A stretch of DNA of 64,000 nucleotides, from positions 2,914,001 to 2,978,000 of the forward strand of contig JAILXR010000001.1 of NCBI GenBank assembly GCA_050789445.1, read 5' to 3'. Position 1 is the first letter of the stretch; each line of letters opens with the position of its first letter. Shown in pieces: positions 37,705 through 48,712 of this stretch. Under the pieces are notes generated by a model. The model searched no databases. It had not been told where the DNA came from and worked only from the letters and a program-made list of their open reading frames with translations. This DNA comes from JAWSVE01 sp050789445 (GTDB lineage: Bacteria; Pseudomonadota; Gammaproteobacteria; Pseudomonadales; Cellvibrionaceae). Both the position numbers and the translations under genes were made by a program.

Positions 37705-38966
37705 GATAAACTTCCTTGTTGTTCTAACGGTGTTTCCCAGGGGGGAAGTGCAATATCGGGATGCCCAAGAAAATTTAATTGGTCAAGATCATTAGCGTTA
37801 TTTTTCTGAGCAGGTGTAATATTTGATTTGTTTAATAGCGAAATCACTTCGTTAGTTAAGTTAGGCGCGAGGGTTAGTTTTGTTGGCCAAGTGACAAGTA
37901 CATTGTCAACACTATTCGCTGGTTTTACGAATGCCTTGTCAGGTCTTAAAAAGTTTCTCTGTTTGGCTTCGGCGCGATCAATTCTTACCGCAATGAATTC
38001 AGCATCGGAAAAATCAAGCCAAGGGAATAATGACTTTAATTCTTTTTTAGCGGCGTCAATGACTTCATCTTCAGATTGCTTAACGCCGTTTTCTGCAATA
38101 CTGCCACCCAATGACCACACTGTTTTTCCGTCAAGTGACGGATGAGATGAAATGCTTAAGCGTGGAGTGCTGTCGGCTCCTAGGCAATGGCCAAAAAATT
38201 GATGGGAATAATTATGCTTAACCCATACCTGATGTAAGGGGCGTGTTTGCATTTCAGGTTTTTTGATATTTAAAGCGCGGAGTAAATGGTTGTTGCCTTT
38301 TCCTGCGCTGAAAATAAAACGTTTCGCTCGAACAATAATTTTTTTATCTTTGGAGTGAATATGAAGTTCGGCATTACCTTGATCGTTTATCTTCCAGTCA
38401 GCGTTTTCTTCTGGCAATAAAAAAATATTTTTTTCGATAGGTGATTTAAGCGCAGTTAAAACACTGGAGATATCTAAGACGATATCTTCTAATTGATATA
38501 CTTGGCCAGAGAAATTAGGCGTTTGGAACACAGAGGGGTAATTTTCAACTGAGACTTTATCGATGCGACCATGAACTGCCTTGCTCGCAAAAAAAGTGGA
38601 CACCTTTGATGATGCGCTTTTACTGGACCAAAAATAAAAATGATCACTCAAGGTTTTGGCGGATGTTAGGTCTACATCTCCTGTTCCCGCTAAACATTGC
38701 TTCCAGTAATTCGGCATGTCAGCCACTGACTCTGATGCACCGGTTAAGCTGCCTGCAAGTGTATATTTGATGCCGCCATGAATCATTCCTTGTGAGGCTA
38801 CGGTTTGATTGCTGCCCAGCGCTGTTTTCTCGAAGAGTGCGGTTTGATAGCCAAGCGCTGTTAGGCGATTTGCCAACCATAGCCCTGCAATACCTCCCCC
38901 GACAATACCGATGTCGAGATCAATAACTGGAGTTGCTGATGAAGTTTCTTCTGGTGCTAAATTCAT
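37701..38966 (-). CDS. FAD-dependent oxidoreductase (DAO family) coupled to the aldo/keto reductase
   Basis: This 421-residue flavoprotein has an N-terminal dinucleotide-binding motif (DIGIVGGGIAGLWLANRL) near residue 20. Further DAO-type features are VASQGMIHGGIKYTLAG and FIFSAGKGNNHLLRAL. I prefer the ATG at 38966; an in-frame TTG at 38978 would add four residues. It resembles the Pseudomonas flavoprotein at the same locus, whose substrate has not been established to my knowledge. It is divergent from waaA with a 101-base shared upstream region. Confidence 0.87.
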   Translation of the reverse strand: MNLAPEETSSATPVIDLDIGIVGGGIAGLWLANRLTALGYQTALFEKTALGSNQTVASQGMIHGGIKYTLAGSLTGASESVADMPNYWKQCLAGTGDVDLTSAKTLSDHFYFWSSKSASSKVSTFFASKAVHGRIDKVSVENYPSVFQTPNFSGQVYQLEDIVLDISSVLTALKSPIEKNIFLLPEENADWKINDQGNAELHIHSKDKKIIVRAKRFIFSAGKGNNHLLRALNIKKPEMQTRPLHQVWVKHNYSHQFFGHCLGADSTPRLSISSHPSLDGKTVWSLGGSIAENGVKQSEDEVIDAAKKELKSLFPWLDFSDAEFIAVRIDRAEAKQRNFLRPDKAFVKPANSVDNVLVTWPTKLTLAPNLTNEVISLLNKSNITPAQKNNANDLDQLNFLGHPDIALPPWETPLEQQGSLS

Positions 38967-39067
38967 GGATAATCGCAATATACGCCGAGAATAAAAATGT
39001 GTGGGTTATTATACGTATTTAACATTCCTCATACACCAATCAATCGTCAGGCCACTTAAGTTATCCA

Positions 39068-40423
39068 ATGATTCGTTTTATTTATACTGCCATTCTTTAT
39101 CTATGTGTTCCGCTGATTCTTTTACGCTTGCTTCTACGAGCGCGAAAAGCCCCTGCTTATGTAAAAAGGTGGTCGGAAAGATTTGGTTTTTTTCAAAAGC
39201 CAACATGGGCTCAGGCAGGAGTTGATGGCATTGGTGATGGAGGTCAGAAAAAAATAATATGGCTTCACTCGGTTTCTGTCGGTGAAACTATTGCTGCCAC
39301 TCCTTTAGTGAGGCGCTTGCTTAATGACGGTGGCAATAGTGAGAAGGGTGGAGCAGGAGGGGGAGACTCAATTCGTATCGTGATCACGACAACGACGCCA
39401 ACAGGTTCTGATCAGGTTAATAAAATATTTCAAGACCATATAAAAGCTAAAAAAATATTTCATGTATATGCGCCTTATGATTTACCCGATTCTATTGCTC
39501 GTTTCCTTAAAAGAATAAAACCCAACTTGCTCGTTATTATGGAAACAGAGCTGTGGCCGAATACGATTGCTCAGTGTGATAAAAAAGAAATCCCCGTAAT
39601 TCTAGCGAATGGCCGCTTATCAGAGAAATCCGCGCGCGGTTATCAAAAAATTCAATGGTTAATTGAAAAAACTTTTTCACAGTTATCGTTTGCTGCCGTT
39701 CAGCATAACGATGATGCAGAGCGAATGTTGTCGTTGGGGCTAAAAAAAGAATCTTGTGAAGTCACTGGCAATATTAAATTTGATTTGGCAATCGATGGCG
39801 AAACTCAAAAAACAGCAGAAAACTTTAAACTTAGTTTAAATCAAACCAAAGAGCATATTATATGGATAGCTGCGAGTACGCATAAAGGTGAAGATGAAAT
39901 AATTGTTGAAGCTTTTAAAGCTGCAAAAGCAAGTGTGAAAAACTTATTACTCTTATTGGTCCCTAGGCATCCAGAGCGATTCGAAGATGTGGTGATGCTT
40001 TGCAGGACAGGTGGTTTGCATACGCAACAGCGCAGTCACAATGAAATATTATTAGATAATACTGATGTATTGGTAGGCGACACCATGGGAGAGTTGCTGA
40101 TGTTACTAGGCGCAAGCGACATAACTTTTATGGGCGGCAGTTTAGTACCCGTCGGTGGTCATAATGTCATTGAGCCGGCAGCATGGGGGCTTCCTATTTT
40201 AACAGGCCCGCATTTATTTAATTTTAGTGAAGCGTCTCAATTGTTACTGTCTCAAAAAGCAATGCGTGTTGTAGAGGGTTCGAAGCAGCTTGAAGAGATT
40301 GTTGTGCTTTTAGCAAAGAATGAAAAAATAAGAAGAGAAATGGGAAAGCGCGCTCGCGACGTTGCTCTTGAAAATCGCGGCGCACTAGATAAGCTAATAT
40401 TAATCATCAAACAAAAATTATAA
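39068..40423 (+). CDS. waaA: Kdo transferase WaaA
   Basis: WaaA (GT30) adds Kdo residues to the lipid A precursor at the inner membrane. The 451-residue protein starts with a membrane anchor (about 1-22) and has KRWSERFGFFQKP, the catalytic region IIWLHSVSVGETIAATPLV, and METELWPNTIAQC. The C-half has GDTMGELLMLLGASDITFMG and PVGGHNVIEPAAWGLPILTG. Two glycine-rich inserts are unusual: residues about 58-65 and about 87-102 (NDGGNSEKGGAGGGDS). The protein is longer than E. coli WaaA (425), partly because of these. Confidence 0.95.
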   Translation: MIRFIYTAILYLCVPLILLRLLLRARKAPAYVKRWSERFGFFQKPTWAQAGVDGIGDGGQKKIIWLHSVSVGETIAATPLVRRLLNDGGNSEKGGAGGGDSIRIVITTTTPTGSDQVNKIFQDHIKAKKIFHVYAPYDLPDSIARFLKRIKPNLLVIMETELWPNTIAQCDKKEIPVILANGRLSEKSARGYQKIQWLIEKTFSQLSFAAVQHNDDAERMLSLGLKKESCEVTGNIKFDLAIDGETQKTAENFKLSLNQTKEHIIWIAASTHKGEDEIIVEAFKAAKASVKNLLLLLVPRHPERFEDVVMLCRTGGLHTQQRSHNEILLDNTDVLVGDTMGELLMLLGASDITFMGGSLVPVGGHNVIEPAAWGLPILTGPHLFNFSEASQLLLSQKAMRVVEGSKQLEEIVVLLAKNEKIRREMGKRARDVALENRGALDKLILIIKQKL

Positions 40424-40462
40424 TAATATTGAAGTAATATGGATTGCAAAAGCGGCTAAAAA

Positions 40463-41878
40463 TTAGCGTTCGTATTTAGTTCGAGATACTTGGCCGTTTA
40501 TTTCTAAAAACTGATTCAAATCTAAAATATCTTGCGGTCCGAGCATGCCAGCGGCTTCTTTGAGCCTTAATGTATTTAAAATGTAATCATACAGCGCTGT
40601 GTAATAAGCGCGCTGAGCCTGATAAAGCGAGCGTTGTGATAATAATAAGTCAACCAAAGTTCGAGTTCCTACTTCATATCCAGCTTGTGTTGCTTCTAAT
40701 GCGCTTTGGCTCGAAACAATTGCTTGGCTCCTTGCGTGCACTGTAGCAACAGAGGTTTCAACCAGTAAATGGGAGCTGCGAGCAGATTGAATGGTGTTGC
40801 GTTGAGCATTGTTGTATTGCTCTTTTGCTTGGACATAGCGTTGATAAGCCTGCCGGCTTCTGCTTGAGGTGCCGCCGCCAGCAAAAATTGGAATATTTAA
40901 ATTAACAGAAATACTTGTTGTATCAGAGATGCTATCTGGGAGTTTTATACCAGCTGTTGTATCGGTATCACTATTTGAATAGTTAATACTGCTTGTCAAT
41001 GTAGGTAGGTGACTACTTTTGCTTATTTTAGAGCTTAACTTTAAGCTTTCTGCGTTTAACTTTGCAGCCTTCAAAGTATAATTATTTTCTAGAGCGAAAT
41101 TGACCCATTCTTGCCTATCGATTGGCTCAGGATTTTTAACGGGAAAATTTTTGGCGATGGGAGCCACTGACATTGTAGGCTGGCCAGTTAAGACTTCTAG
41201 GGCTTCAAAAGCGATGCCCAATTGCCCGCGAGATTGTAATGTTGTTGCAGTTGCACTATCGAAAGCGGCTTGAGAATCGTGGACATCCGTTATAGCGGTA
41301 AGTCCAACTTCAAATCGCTGTTTAGTTTGTTCGAGTTGAGAGCTTAGTGCTTTTTCTTCGGCGATGGCCGTTTCTAAGTTATCAATTGCTCGCAGGACAT
41401 TAAAATATCCCTCAGCAACACGTAATAAAAAAGTTTGTTGATTTGCAGAAAAGGCAACTTCCGCTGACTCACTTCCAATCTTTCCTTGCTTAAATCCGTA
41501 CCAGGCAGCCATATTAAAAAGAGGCTGGGTGAGGCTAGCCCCCCAACTAGTACGAGTTGATCCATCTTCCGACTCAAAGTCTTGGACTGAAAGTGTGTCG
41601 GTATCAAATCGAGAGCCTTCGGTGTCACCCTCGGATTTAGAATAAGAGCCAGTGCCAGAAATACTTGGTAACAATGCCGCTCTTCCAATATTATAATTTT
41701 CTTTTCCGGCCTCATAAGCAGCTCGGTCAGCTCTTAGCTGCATATCGTTTTCTAGTGCGAGCTCATAAATTTGCTCAAGAGTGTCGCTGCTAGCATTTCC
41801 TGCTATCAATAAAGAGCAAGTTAATCCAGCTCCAAGTACTCGGATGGAAAATTTTGTTCGAGAAAATAGTAGTTTCAT
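40463..41878 (-). CDS. tolC: TolC family outer-membrane efflux/secretion channel
   Basis: TolC forms a trimeric tunnel from outer membrane to periplasm for drug efflux and type I secretion. With the ATG at 41878 (GGAA twelve bases upstream) the product is 471 residues with a signal peptide of about 30 residues (ending near GNASSDT). An in-frame ATG at 41893 adds five residues. Typical repeats are visible: LEQIYELALENDMQLRADRA at the N-terminus, GYEVGTRTLVDLLLSQRSLY near 385 and the equivalent RFEVGLTAITDVHDSQAAF near 180. It is convergent with waaA and ancestrally linked to thiC-nudF-parE. Confidence 0.93.
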   Translation of the reverse strand: MKLLFSRTKFSIRVLGAGLTCSLLIAGNASSDTLEQIYELALENDMQLRADRAAYEAGKENYNIGRAALLPSISGTGSYSKSEGDTEGSRFDTDTLSVQDFESEDGSTRTSWGASLTQPLFNMAAWYGFKQGKIGSESAEVAFSANQQTFLLRVAEGYFNVLRAIDNLETAIAEEKALSSQLEQTKQRFEVGLTAITDVHDSQAAFDSATATTLQSRGQLGIAFEALEVLTGQPTMSVAPIAKNFPVKNPEPIDRQEWVNFALENNYTLKAAKLNAESLKLSSKISKSSHLPTLTSSINYSNSDTDTTAGIKLPDSISDTTSISVNLNIPIFAGGGTSSRSRQAYQRYVQAKEQYNNAQRNTIQSARSSHLLVETSVATVHARSQAIVSSQSALEATQAGYEVGTRTLVDLLLSQRSLYQAQRAYYTALYDYILNTLRLKEAAGMLGPQDILDLNQFLEINGQVSRTKYER

Positions 41879-42388
41879 GAATTGTGGTTCCATTGTTTCT
41901 GATAATCGATTGTCTAGGCTGTGACTTTTAAGGCTGGTTTTATTAGGTATTGAATATCCCTATTAGTGACAGTGATTATAGCCCTTAAATCCCCAAAGAT
42001 TGTAATGCCGAAATGTTCAGGTATTGCGAAGGAAATGTGAACTAAAGTGTATCTTATTTCGACAACAAGGGTCGAGTTACTGAAGCTGATGAGCCGTTAA
42101 TAACTGTTAATAATTGCACAGTGACATAAGTGTATTTTGGTATTAATTGTTACTCCCAAATAATCTGGATTAAACCCCAGTTTCCCTTTACAGTCCCGAG
42201 CCTCTTGCATAGACTGATTGTCCTTCATTTTATGGTAATAAAAAATTTGTTTTAGTTTTGCTGAAATGATGATGAATACCCTGTCGAGGAGCTTGCTTTG
42301 GCTTGTTTTCCCTATGCTCAGTCTAGTTATTCAATGAGGTTTTAGGTGTATTTATTTGTACTAAAGAATAGGTTATAGAGTCCGCTCC
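41879..42388. other. Intergenic region between tolC and the fusion gene
   Basis: This 510-base stretch must hold the tolC promoter (minus strand) and that of the next plus-strand gene. It has no open frame I would support and no tRNA-like or riboswitch-like core. An eight-base direct repeat GTTAATAA occurs at 42096-42103 and 42106-42113, ten bases apart, the spacing expected of a tandem response-regulator site. No convincing -35/-10 pair was found. The missing 5' half of the thi riboswitch was looked for here and not seen. Confidence 0.5.
42096..42113. repeat. Tandem GTTAATAA direct repeat, possible regulator site
   Basis: Two identical eight-base copies start ten bases apart, about one helical turn, about 220 bases upstream of tolC and 275 bases upstream of the fusion gene. 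OmpR-class regulators bind such direct repeats. No matching known consensus is recognised, so the call is tentative. Confidence 0.25.
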
Positions 42389-44077
42389 ATGAAAAAAAAC
42401 AAGTTAAAAGTTGGTTTATTGTTAGAAGATTATCGTCTTTCTGCGTGGACTCATAAAATGCTTTCGGACATTATGGAAAGCCATTATGCAAGTATTGAGC
42501 TAGTTGTCCTCAATGAGCATCCACAGAACGAGCCTCCTAAGAAAAAATCTATTTTAGATAAAATAAAAGACAGTTCAGGCCAGATAACTCATATTCTAAT
42601 AAAAAAAATCTTGCTGATAATTTATAGCAAATTTATCGATAGAAGCCATTACTTGCCAGATGCTTTTAAGTCAATTGACTGCAAGGAAAAATTTAGACAT
42701 GTGCCAACTATTAAGGTGAAAACAAAAAAAACTAAATGGTCTGATTATTTTAATTTTGAGGATATTGAAAAAATAAAAAAACATAATATTGATATTTTTA
42801 TTCGATGCGGATTTGGAATATTAAGGGGCGATATTTTAAATTCTGCAAAGTACGGTGTATGGTCATTTCATCATGGCGATAATAATGTTAATCGTGGTGG
42901 TCCTGCTGGATATTGGGAGAGCATGGAGGGATGGCCTGAGACTGGTTCTATTCTGCAAATCCTTTCAGAGGATTTGGATAATGGCGATGTTTTATGTCGC
43001 TCGTATTCATGTACTAATAGCATGTCTGTACAAGATAATCGGAGTAATTTTTTCTGGAAATCTTTATCTTTTATGCCAAGAAAGATGGAAGAGCTTTATA
43101 ATCTTGGGGAGGAAAAGTTCTTTGAGAAAATTAAAAGTAAAAACCGCCATCCAGTCTTTTATTCCAAAAGGCTTTATACCGGCCCTACAAATACTGAACT
43201 TGCAAAGCTTACTTTCAGTAAGCTTAAAGAAAAAATTAACCTCCTTTATACAAATAAATTTTACTTGGAACAATGGATTTTGATGTTTCATCTAAGAGAT
43301 GAATTCTCATCATCACTTTGGAGATATAAGAAAATAATTCCTCCCAAGGATCGTTTTTGGGCTGATCCGCATGTGATTTTTCGTGATCAGAAATATTACA
43401 TTTTTCTTGAGGAGTTGCCTTATGCAACAAATAAGGGCCATATTTCATTAATCACAATGGATGAAGAGGGAAATTATTCTGATCCTGAAGTTGTGTTAGA
43501 TAAGCCATATCACCTTTCATATCCATTCATTTTTGAGCATGAAAGTGAACTGTATATGATTCCAGAATCTGCTGAGAATAGAACTGTAGAGCTATATAAG
43601 TGTGTTGATTTTCCCTTACGGTGGGAGTTTCAGATGAATCTTATGGAACAAGTCACGGCTGTTGATGCAACGCTTATATTTCATCAAGATAAATGGTGGA
43701 TGTTTGCGAACATTACAGAAAATGAAGGTGCTTCGAGCTGGGATGAGTTGTTCTTATTTAGCTCAGATGATTTATTTAGCCAAAACTGGACGCCCCACCC
43801 TCTCAACCCTATCGTCTCCGATTGTAAGTCTTCTCGTCCAGCCGGGAAGATTTTTATTGAGAGTGGAACTCTCTATCGCCCCTCTCAAAACTGTAGCAAC
43901 CATTATGGCTATGGTTTTAATATTAGTGAAATTACAACCTTGAATGATGAGCATTATGCAGAAACTATTGTTTCCAAAGTAACTCCTGACTGGGATAAAA
44001 ATATTATTGGGACGCACACGTTCAATCGAGCAGGTTCTTTGCATATCATTGATGCGATCTATAAGCGCAGAAAATAA
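42389..44077 (+). CDS. Formyltransferase-like / GINT1-like beta-propeller fusion protein
   Basis: The 562-residue protein joins two domains. The N-terminal part (about 1-285) resembles formyltransferases: IRCGFGILRGDILN, then FHHGDNNVNRGGPAGYWE, which matches the H-x-SLLP...RGG substrate loop of that fold. The C-terminal part (about 290-562) carries motifs of the domain found at the N-terminus of plant glucosamine inositolphosphorylceramide transferase 1, a propeller-like module: DRFWADPHVIF, LSYPFIFEHESELYMIPES, AVDATLIFHQDKWWMFANI and NPIVSDCKSSRPAGKIF. Fusions of this kind occur in surface-polysaccharide loci. I infer that it modifies a surface glycan or lipid, but the substrate is unknown. 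It is very AT-rich even for this genome and splits tolC from the thi genes, so horizontal acquisition is likely. Confidence 0.75.
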   Translation: MKKNKLKVGLLLEDYRLSAWTHKMLSDIMESHYASIELVVLNEHPQNEPPKKKSILDKIKDSSGQITHILIKKILLIIYSKFIDRSHYLPDAFKSIDCKEKFRHVPTIKVKTKKTKWSDYFNFEDIEKIKKHNIDIFIRCGFGILRGDILNSAKYGVWSFHHGDNNVNRGGPAGYWESMEGWPETGSILQILSEDLDNGDVLCRSYSCTNSMSVQDNRSNFFWKSLSFMPRKMEELYNLGEEKFFEKIKSKNRHPVFYSKRLYTGPTNTELAKLTFSKLKEKINLLYTNKFYLEQWILMFHLRDEFSSSLWRYKKIIPPKDRFWADPHVIFRDQKYYIFLEELPYATNKGHISLITMDEEGNYSDPEVVLDKPYHLSYPFIFEHESELYMIPESAENRTVELYKCVDFPLRWEFQMNLMEQVTAVDATLIFHQDKWWMFANITENEGASSWDELFLFSSDDLFSQNWTPHPLNPIVSDCKSSRPAGKIFIESGTLYRPSQNCSNHYGYGFNISEITTLNDEHYAETIVSKVTPDWDKNIIGTHTFNRAGSLHIIDAIYKRRK

Positions 44078-44092
44078 ATGACCTTAAATAAT

Positions 44093-44144
44093 ACTGAGAA
44101 ATACCCGTGAACCTGATCCGGTTAGTACTGGCGTAGGAAACGAG
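44093..44144 (+). promoter_or_regulatory. TPP riboswitch remnant (3' half only)
   Basis: The 3' half of a thiamine pyrophosphate riboswitch is unmistakable: CTGAGA (44094-44099), TACCCG (44102-44107), AACCTGATC (44110-44118), a short P5 stem (CCGG 44118-44121 with CTGG 44128-44131), and GCGTAGGAAACGAG to 44144. The 5' half should contain the P1 and P2 5' strands and the P3 hairpin (a CGGG-like strand pairing with TACCCG), but it is not present upstream. Instead the coding end of the fusion gene lies 15 bases away. The aptamer therefore probably cannot fold. It lies before thiD-thiC, the correct target genes. Confidence 0.8.
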
Positions 44145-44261
44145 ATACAGAGGCTTAGCTTTGATCAACAATAGTACTTTTTGGTACTCCCTTCTCTGTT
44201 CTTTTGTTTTCTGTATGTTTTCTTGTTGTACTTTCCAGACCTTTACATTTTAGCGGCTGCA

Positions 44262-44286
44262 CTAGGGCGATTCTGAATCGTCCTAG
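44262..44286 (+). repeat. Stable hairpin in the thiD leader
   Basis: An eleven-pair stem (one G-U) runs from 44262 to 44286 around a three-base loop. No U run follows, so it is not a standard intrinsic terminator. It may be part of the old expression platform of the riboswitch, or simply a leader structure. It lies upstream of the promoter-like element at 44311-44340. Confidence 0.5.
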
Positions 44287-44310
44287 TAAATTAATTCTTA
44301 ATGCGAAATA

Positions 44311-44340
44311 TTGAAAAAATAGCCAAGTTTTTCGTATAAA
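44311..44340 (+). promoter_or_regulatory. Sigma70-like promoter before thiD
   Basis: TTGAAA (44311-44316) and TATAAA (44335-44340) are separated by 18 bases, close to consensus. Transcription would begin near 44347, about 24 bases before the thiD start and downstream of the riboswitch remnant, so transcripts from it would escape thiamine control. Confidence 0.5.
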
Positions 44341-44370
44341 GATTCAAAAAAATAACGGATTTTCGATCTG

Positions 44371-47207
<2,837 letters not shown>

Positions 47208-47267
47208 AATTATAAGTAGATACTATTAAGAAAAGAAAGGCTCAGAGCTACGCTGGAAAACGAGAAT

Positions 47268-47885
47268 ATGGCAATTGAAGATCCAACCTACCACCTAAAA
47301 GATGTTGAGATAGTCAAAAGGGAAACAGCCTACAACGGCTTTTTTAAAATGGAAAAGATCAAGCTGAAGCATCGCTTGTTTGAAGGCGGTTGGACTGGCG
47401 AGATAAACCGTGAACTCTTCGTTCGTGGTGATGCGGTGGCGGCGACATTATATGACCCTCGTCACGATTTGATAGGAATGATTGAGCAATTCCGTGTTGG
47501 CGCATTGGCTGAACCCTACGGGCCATGGTGTCTTGAAGTAGTGGCTGGTATGATCGAGGCCGGTGAAACACCCGAGCAAGTCATGGTGCGAGAGCTGAAA
47601 GAAGAGGCGAATGTCGTTCCAGAGCGTCTTGATTATATCGGTAATTATCTTTCAAGCCCTGGCGGCAGTGATGAAAAGTTATACCTCTATTGTTGTCAGT
47701 GCGATCTTTCGCAAGTGGAAGGTGTTTTCGGTTTAGAATCTGAAAATGAAGATATTCGGGTTTTAACGTATCCAGCCAAAGACGTGTTTGCAAACTTGTT
47801 TGATGGTCGTTTCAATAACGCCGCAACTTTAATTTGTTTGCAATGGCTCCAGAATAATCATCAACGAATTCAAAATGAATTTTAA
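47268..47885 (+). CDS. nudF: ADP-ribose pyrophosphatase NudF
   Basis: NudF hydrolyses ADP-ribose to AMP and ribose 5-phosphate. The 205-residue protein has FVRGDAVAATLYDPRHD and a Nudix box beginning GMIEAGETPEQVMVRELKEE. The box then reads ANV where the consensus has x-G-hydrophobic, so the usual last glycine is asparagine; the metal-binding glutamates are all present. It starts the conserved nudF-yqiB-cpdA-yqiA-parE run seen in E. coli and Pseudomonas. Confidence 0.94.
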   Translation: MAIEDPTYHLKDVEIVKRETAYNGFFKMEKIKLKHRLFEGGWTGEINRELFVRGDAVAATLYDPRHDLIGMIEQFRVGALAEPYGPWCLEVVAGMIEAGETPEQVMVRELKEEANVVPERLDYIGNYLSSPGGSDEKLYLYCCQCDLSQVEGVFGLESENEDIRVLTYPAKDVFANLFDGRFNNAATLICLQWLQNNHQRIQNEF

Positions 47886-47924
47886 TTTTTAGATATAAAT
47901 TATGATTAGGTTATGAATTAAGAT

Positions 47925-48653
47925 ATGAGCACAGCAACAAAAGCACTTTTTGCAAAAGAAGAGAAAATACCTCGAGAAGAAGGTAGCTCACTGTCTACGG
48001 TGACTTATTGCGAGTCTGAATTAATCTCCGATGTAGATTCTACGCCTGTTAAATATGCTATTCCAAAAGTTATCGATGTTGCTGATTCAAATACAAATGA
48101 AGAAATAAAACCTTGGTGCAAACAGCGCTACAGAATAGACCTCGCTGCTCAACAAGCAGAATGCGATTTGAATTATGTTCGGCTTTCAAAATTACTTGTT
48201 GATTTAAAAACAAAAAATGAATGGTTTTTTGAAATAGGAGAGAATCAAACACAAACCTATTTTGTGGCTTCTATTATAGATCGTGCGCCTTATACAACCA
48301 CTATTCAATTAGTTCAGTGTTACGCATCATCAATAGAAGATGTTAAAGCGATTGTTCCAACATTGAACCAAAAGAAATCGGATCAGATTGAAACAGATGT
48401 GAAGTTATTTGAATCACTTCGTTCTTCAAGTATTACTGTGTGTATGTATCACGACGCCAATATGGCTGAAGTTATTAGCTGGAAAAATCATAAACGACTA
48501 AGGGCGCGTTATGAATATCCAAACAAAGATATGTACCATCAAGATGAAAAAGCACAGTTAAATAAATTTTTAGGTGAATGGTTAACGCTTTGTCAAAATA
48601 AAGGCCGGGTCGTAATGGATCTGACCGATATGGGATTTACTGATACCGATTGA
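47925..48653 (+). CDS. yqiB: DUF1249 family protein YqiB, with N-terminal extension
   Basis: The function of YqiB is not established. The recognisable core starts near residue 68 (YRIDLAAQQAECDLNYVRLS) and ends with RLRARYEYPNKDMYHQDEKA and LNKFLGEWLTLC, the most conserved part of DUF1249. At 242 residues it is about 100 longer than E. coli YqiB (140). Roughly 65 residues precede the core, and about 30 are inserted near residues 145-175. The gene keeps its usual place between nudF and cpdA. Confidence 0.88.
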   Translation: MSTATKALFAKEEKIPREEGSSLSTVTYCESELISDVDSTPVKYAIPKVIDVADSNTNEEIKPWCKQRYRIDLAAQQAECDLNYVRLSKLLVDLKTKNEWFFEIGENQTQTYFVASIIDRAPYTTTIQLVQCYASSIEDVKAIVPTLNQKKSDQIETDVKLFESLRSSSITVCMYHDANMAEVISWKNHKRLRARYEYPNKDMYHQDEKAQLNKFLGEWLTLCQNKGRVVMDLTDMGFTDTD

Positions 48654-48712
48654 TCAAGACAGAGAGTTACACTCAAACTATATCAACATTATTGTAAGAA
48701 AAAGCATGCACT

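Noticed and set aside
41879..42388. Displaced 5' half of the TPP riboswitch on the other side of the fusion gene
   Set aside because: No CGGGG-type P2 strand or P3 hairpin could be found in this region on the plus strand.
44262..44286. Riboswitch-controlled terminator before thiD
   Set aside because: No U run follows the stem, and the aptamer half needed to control it is missing.
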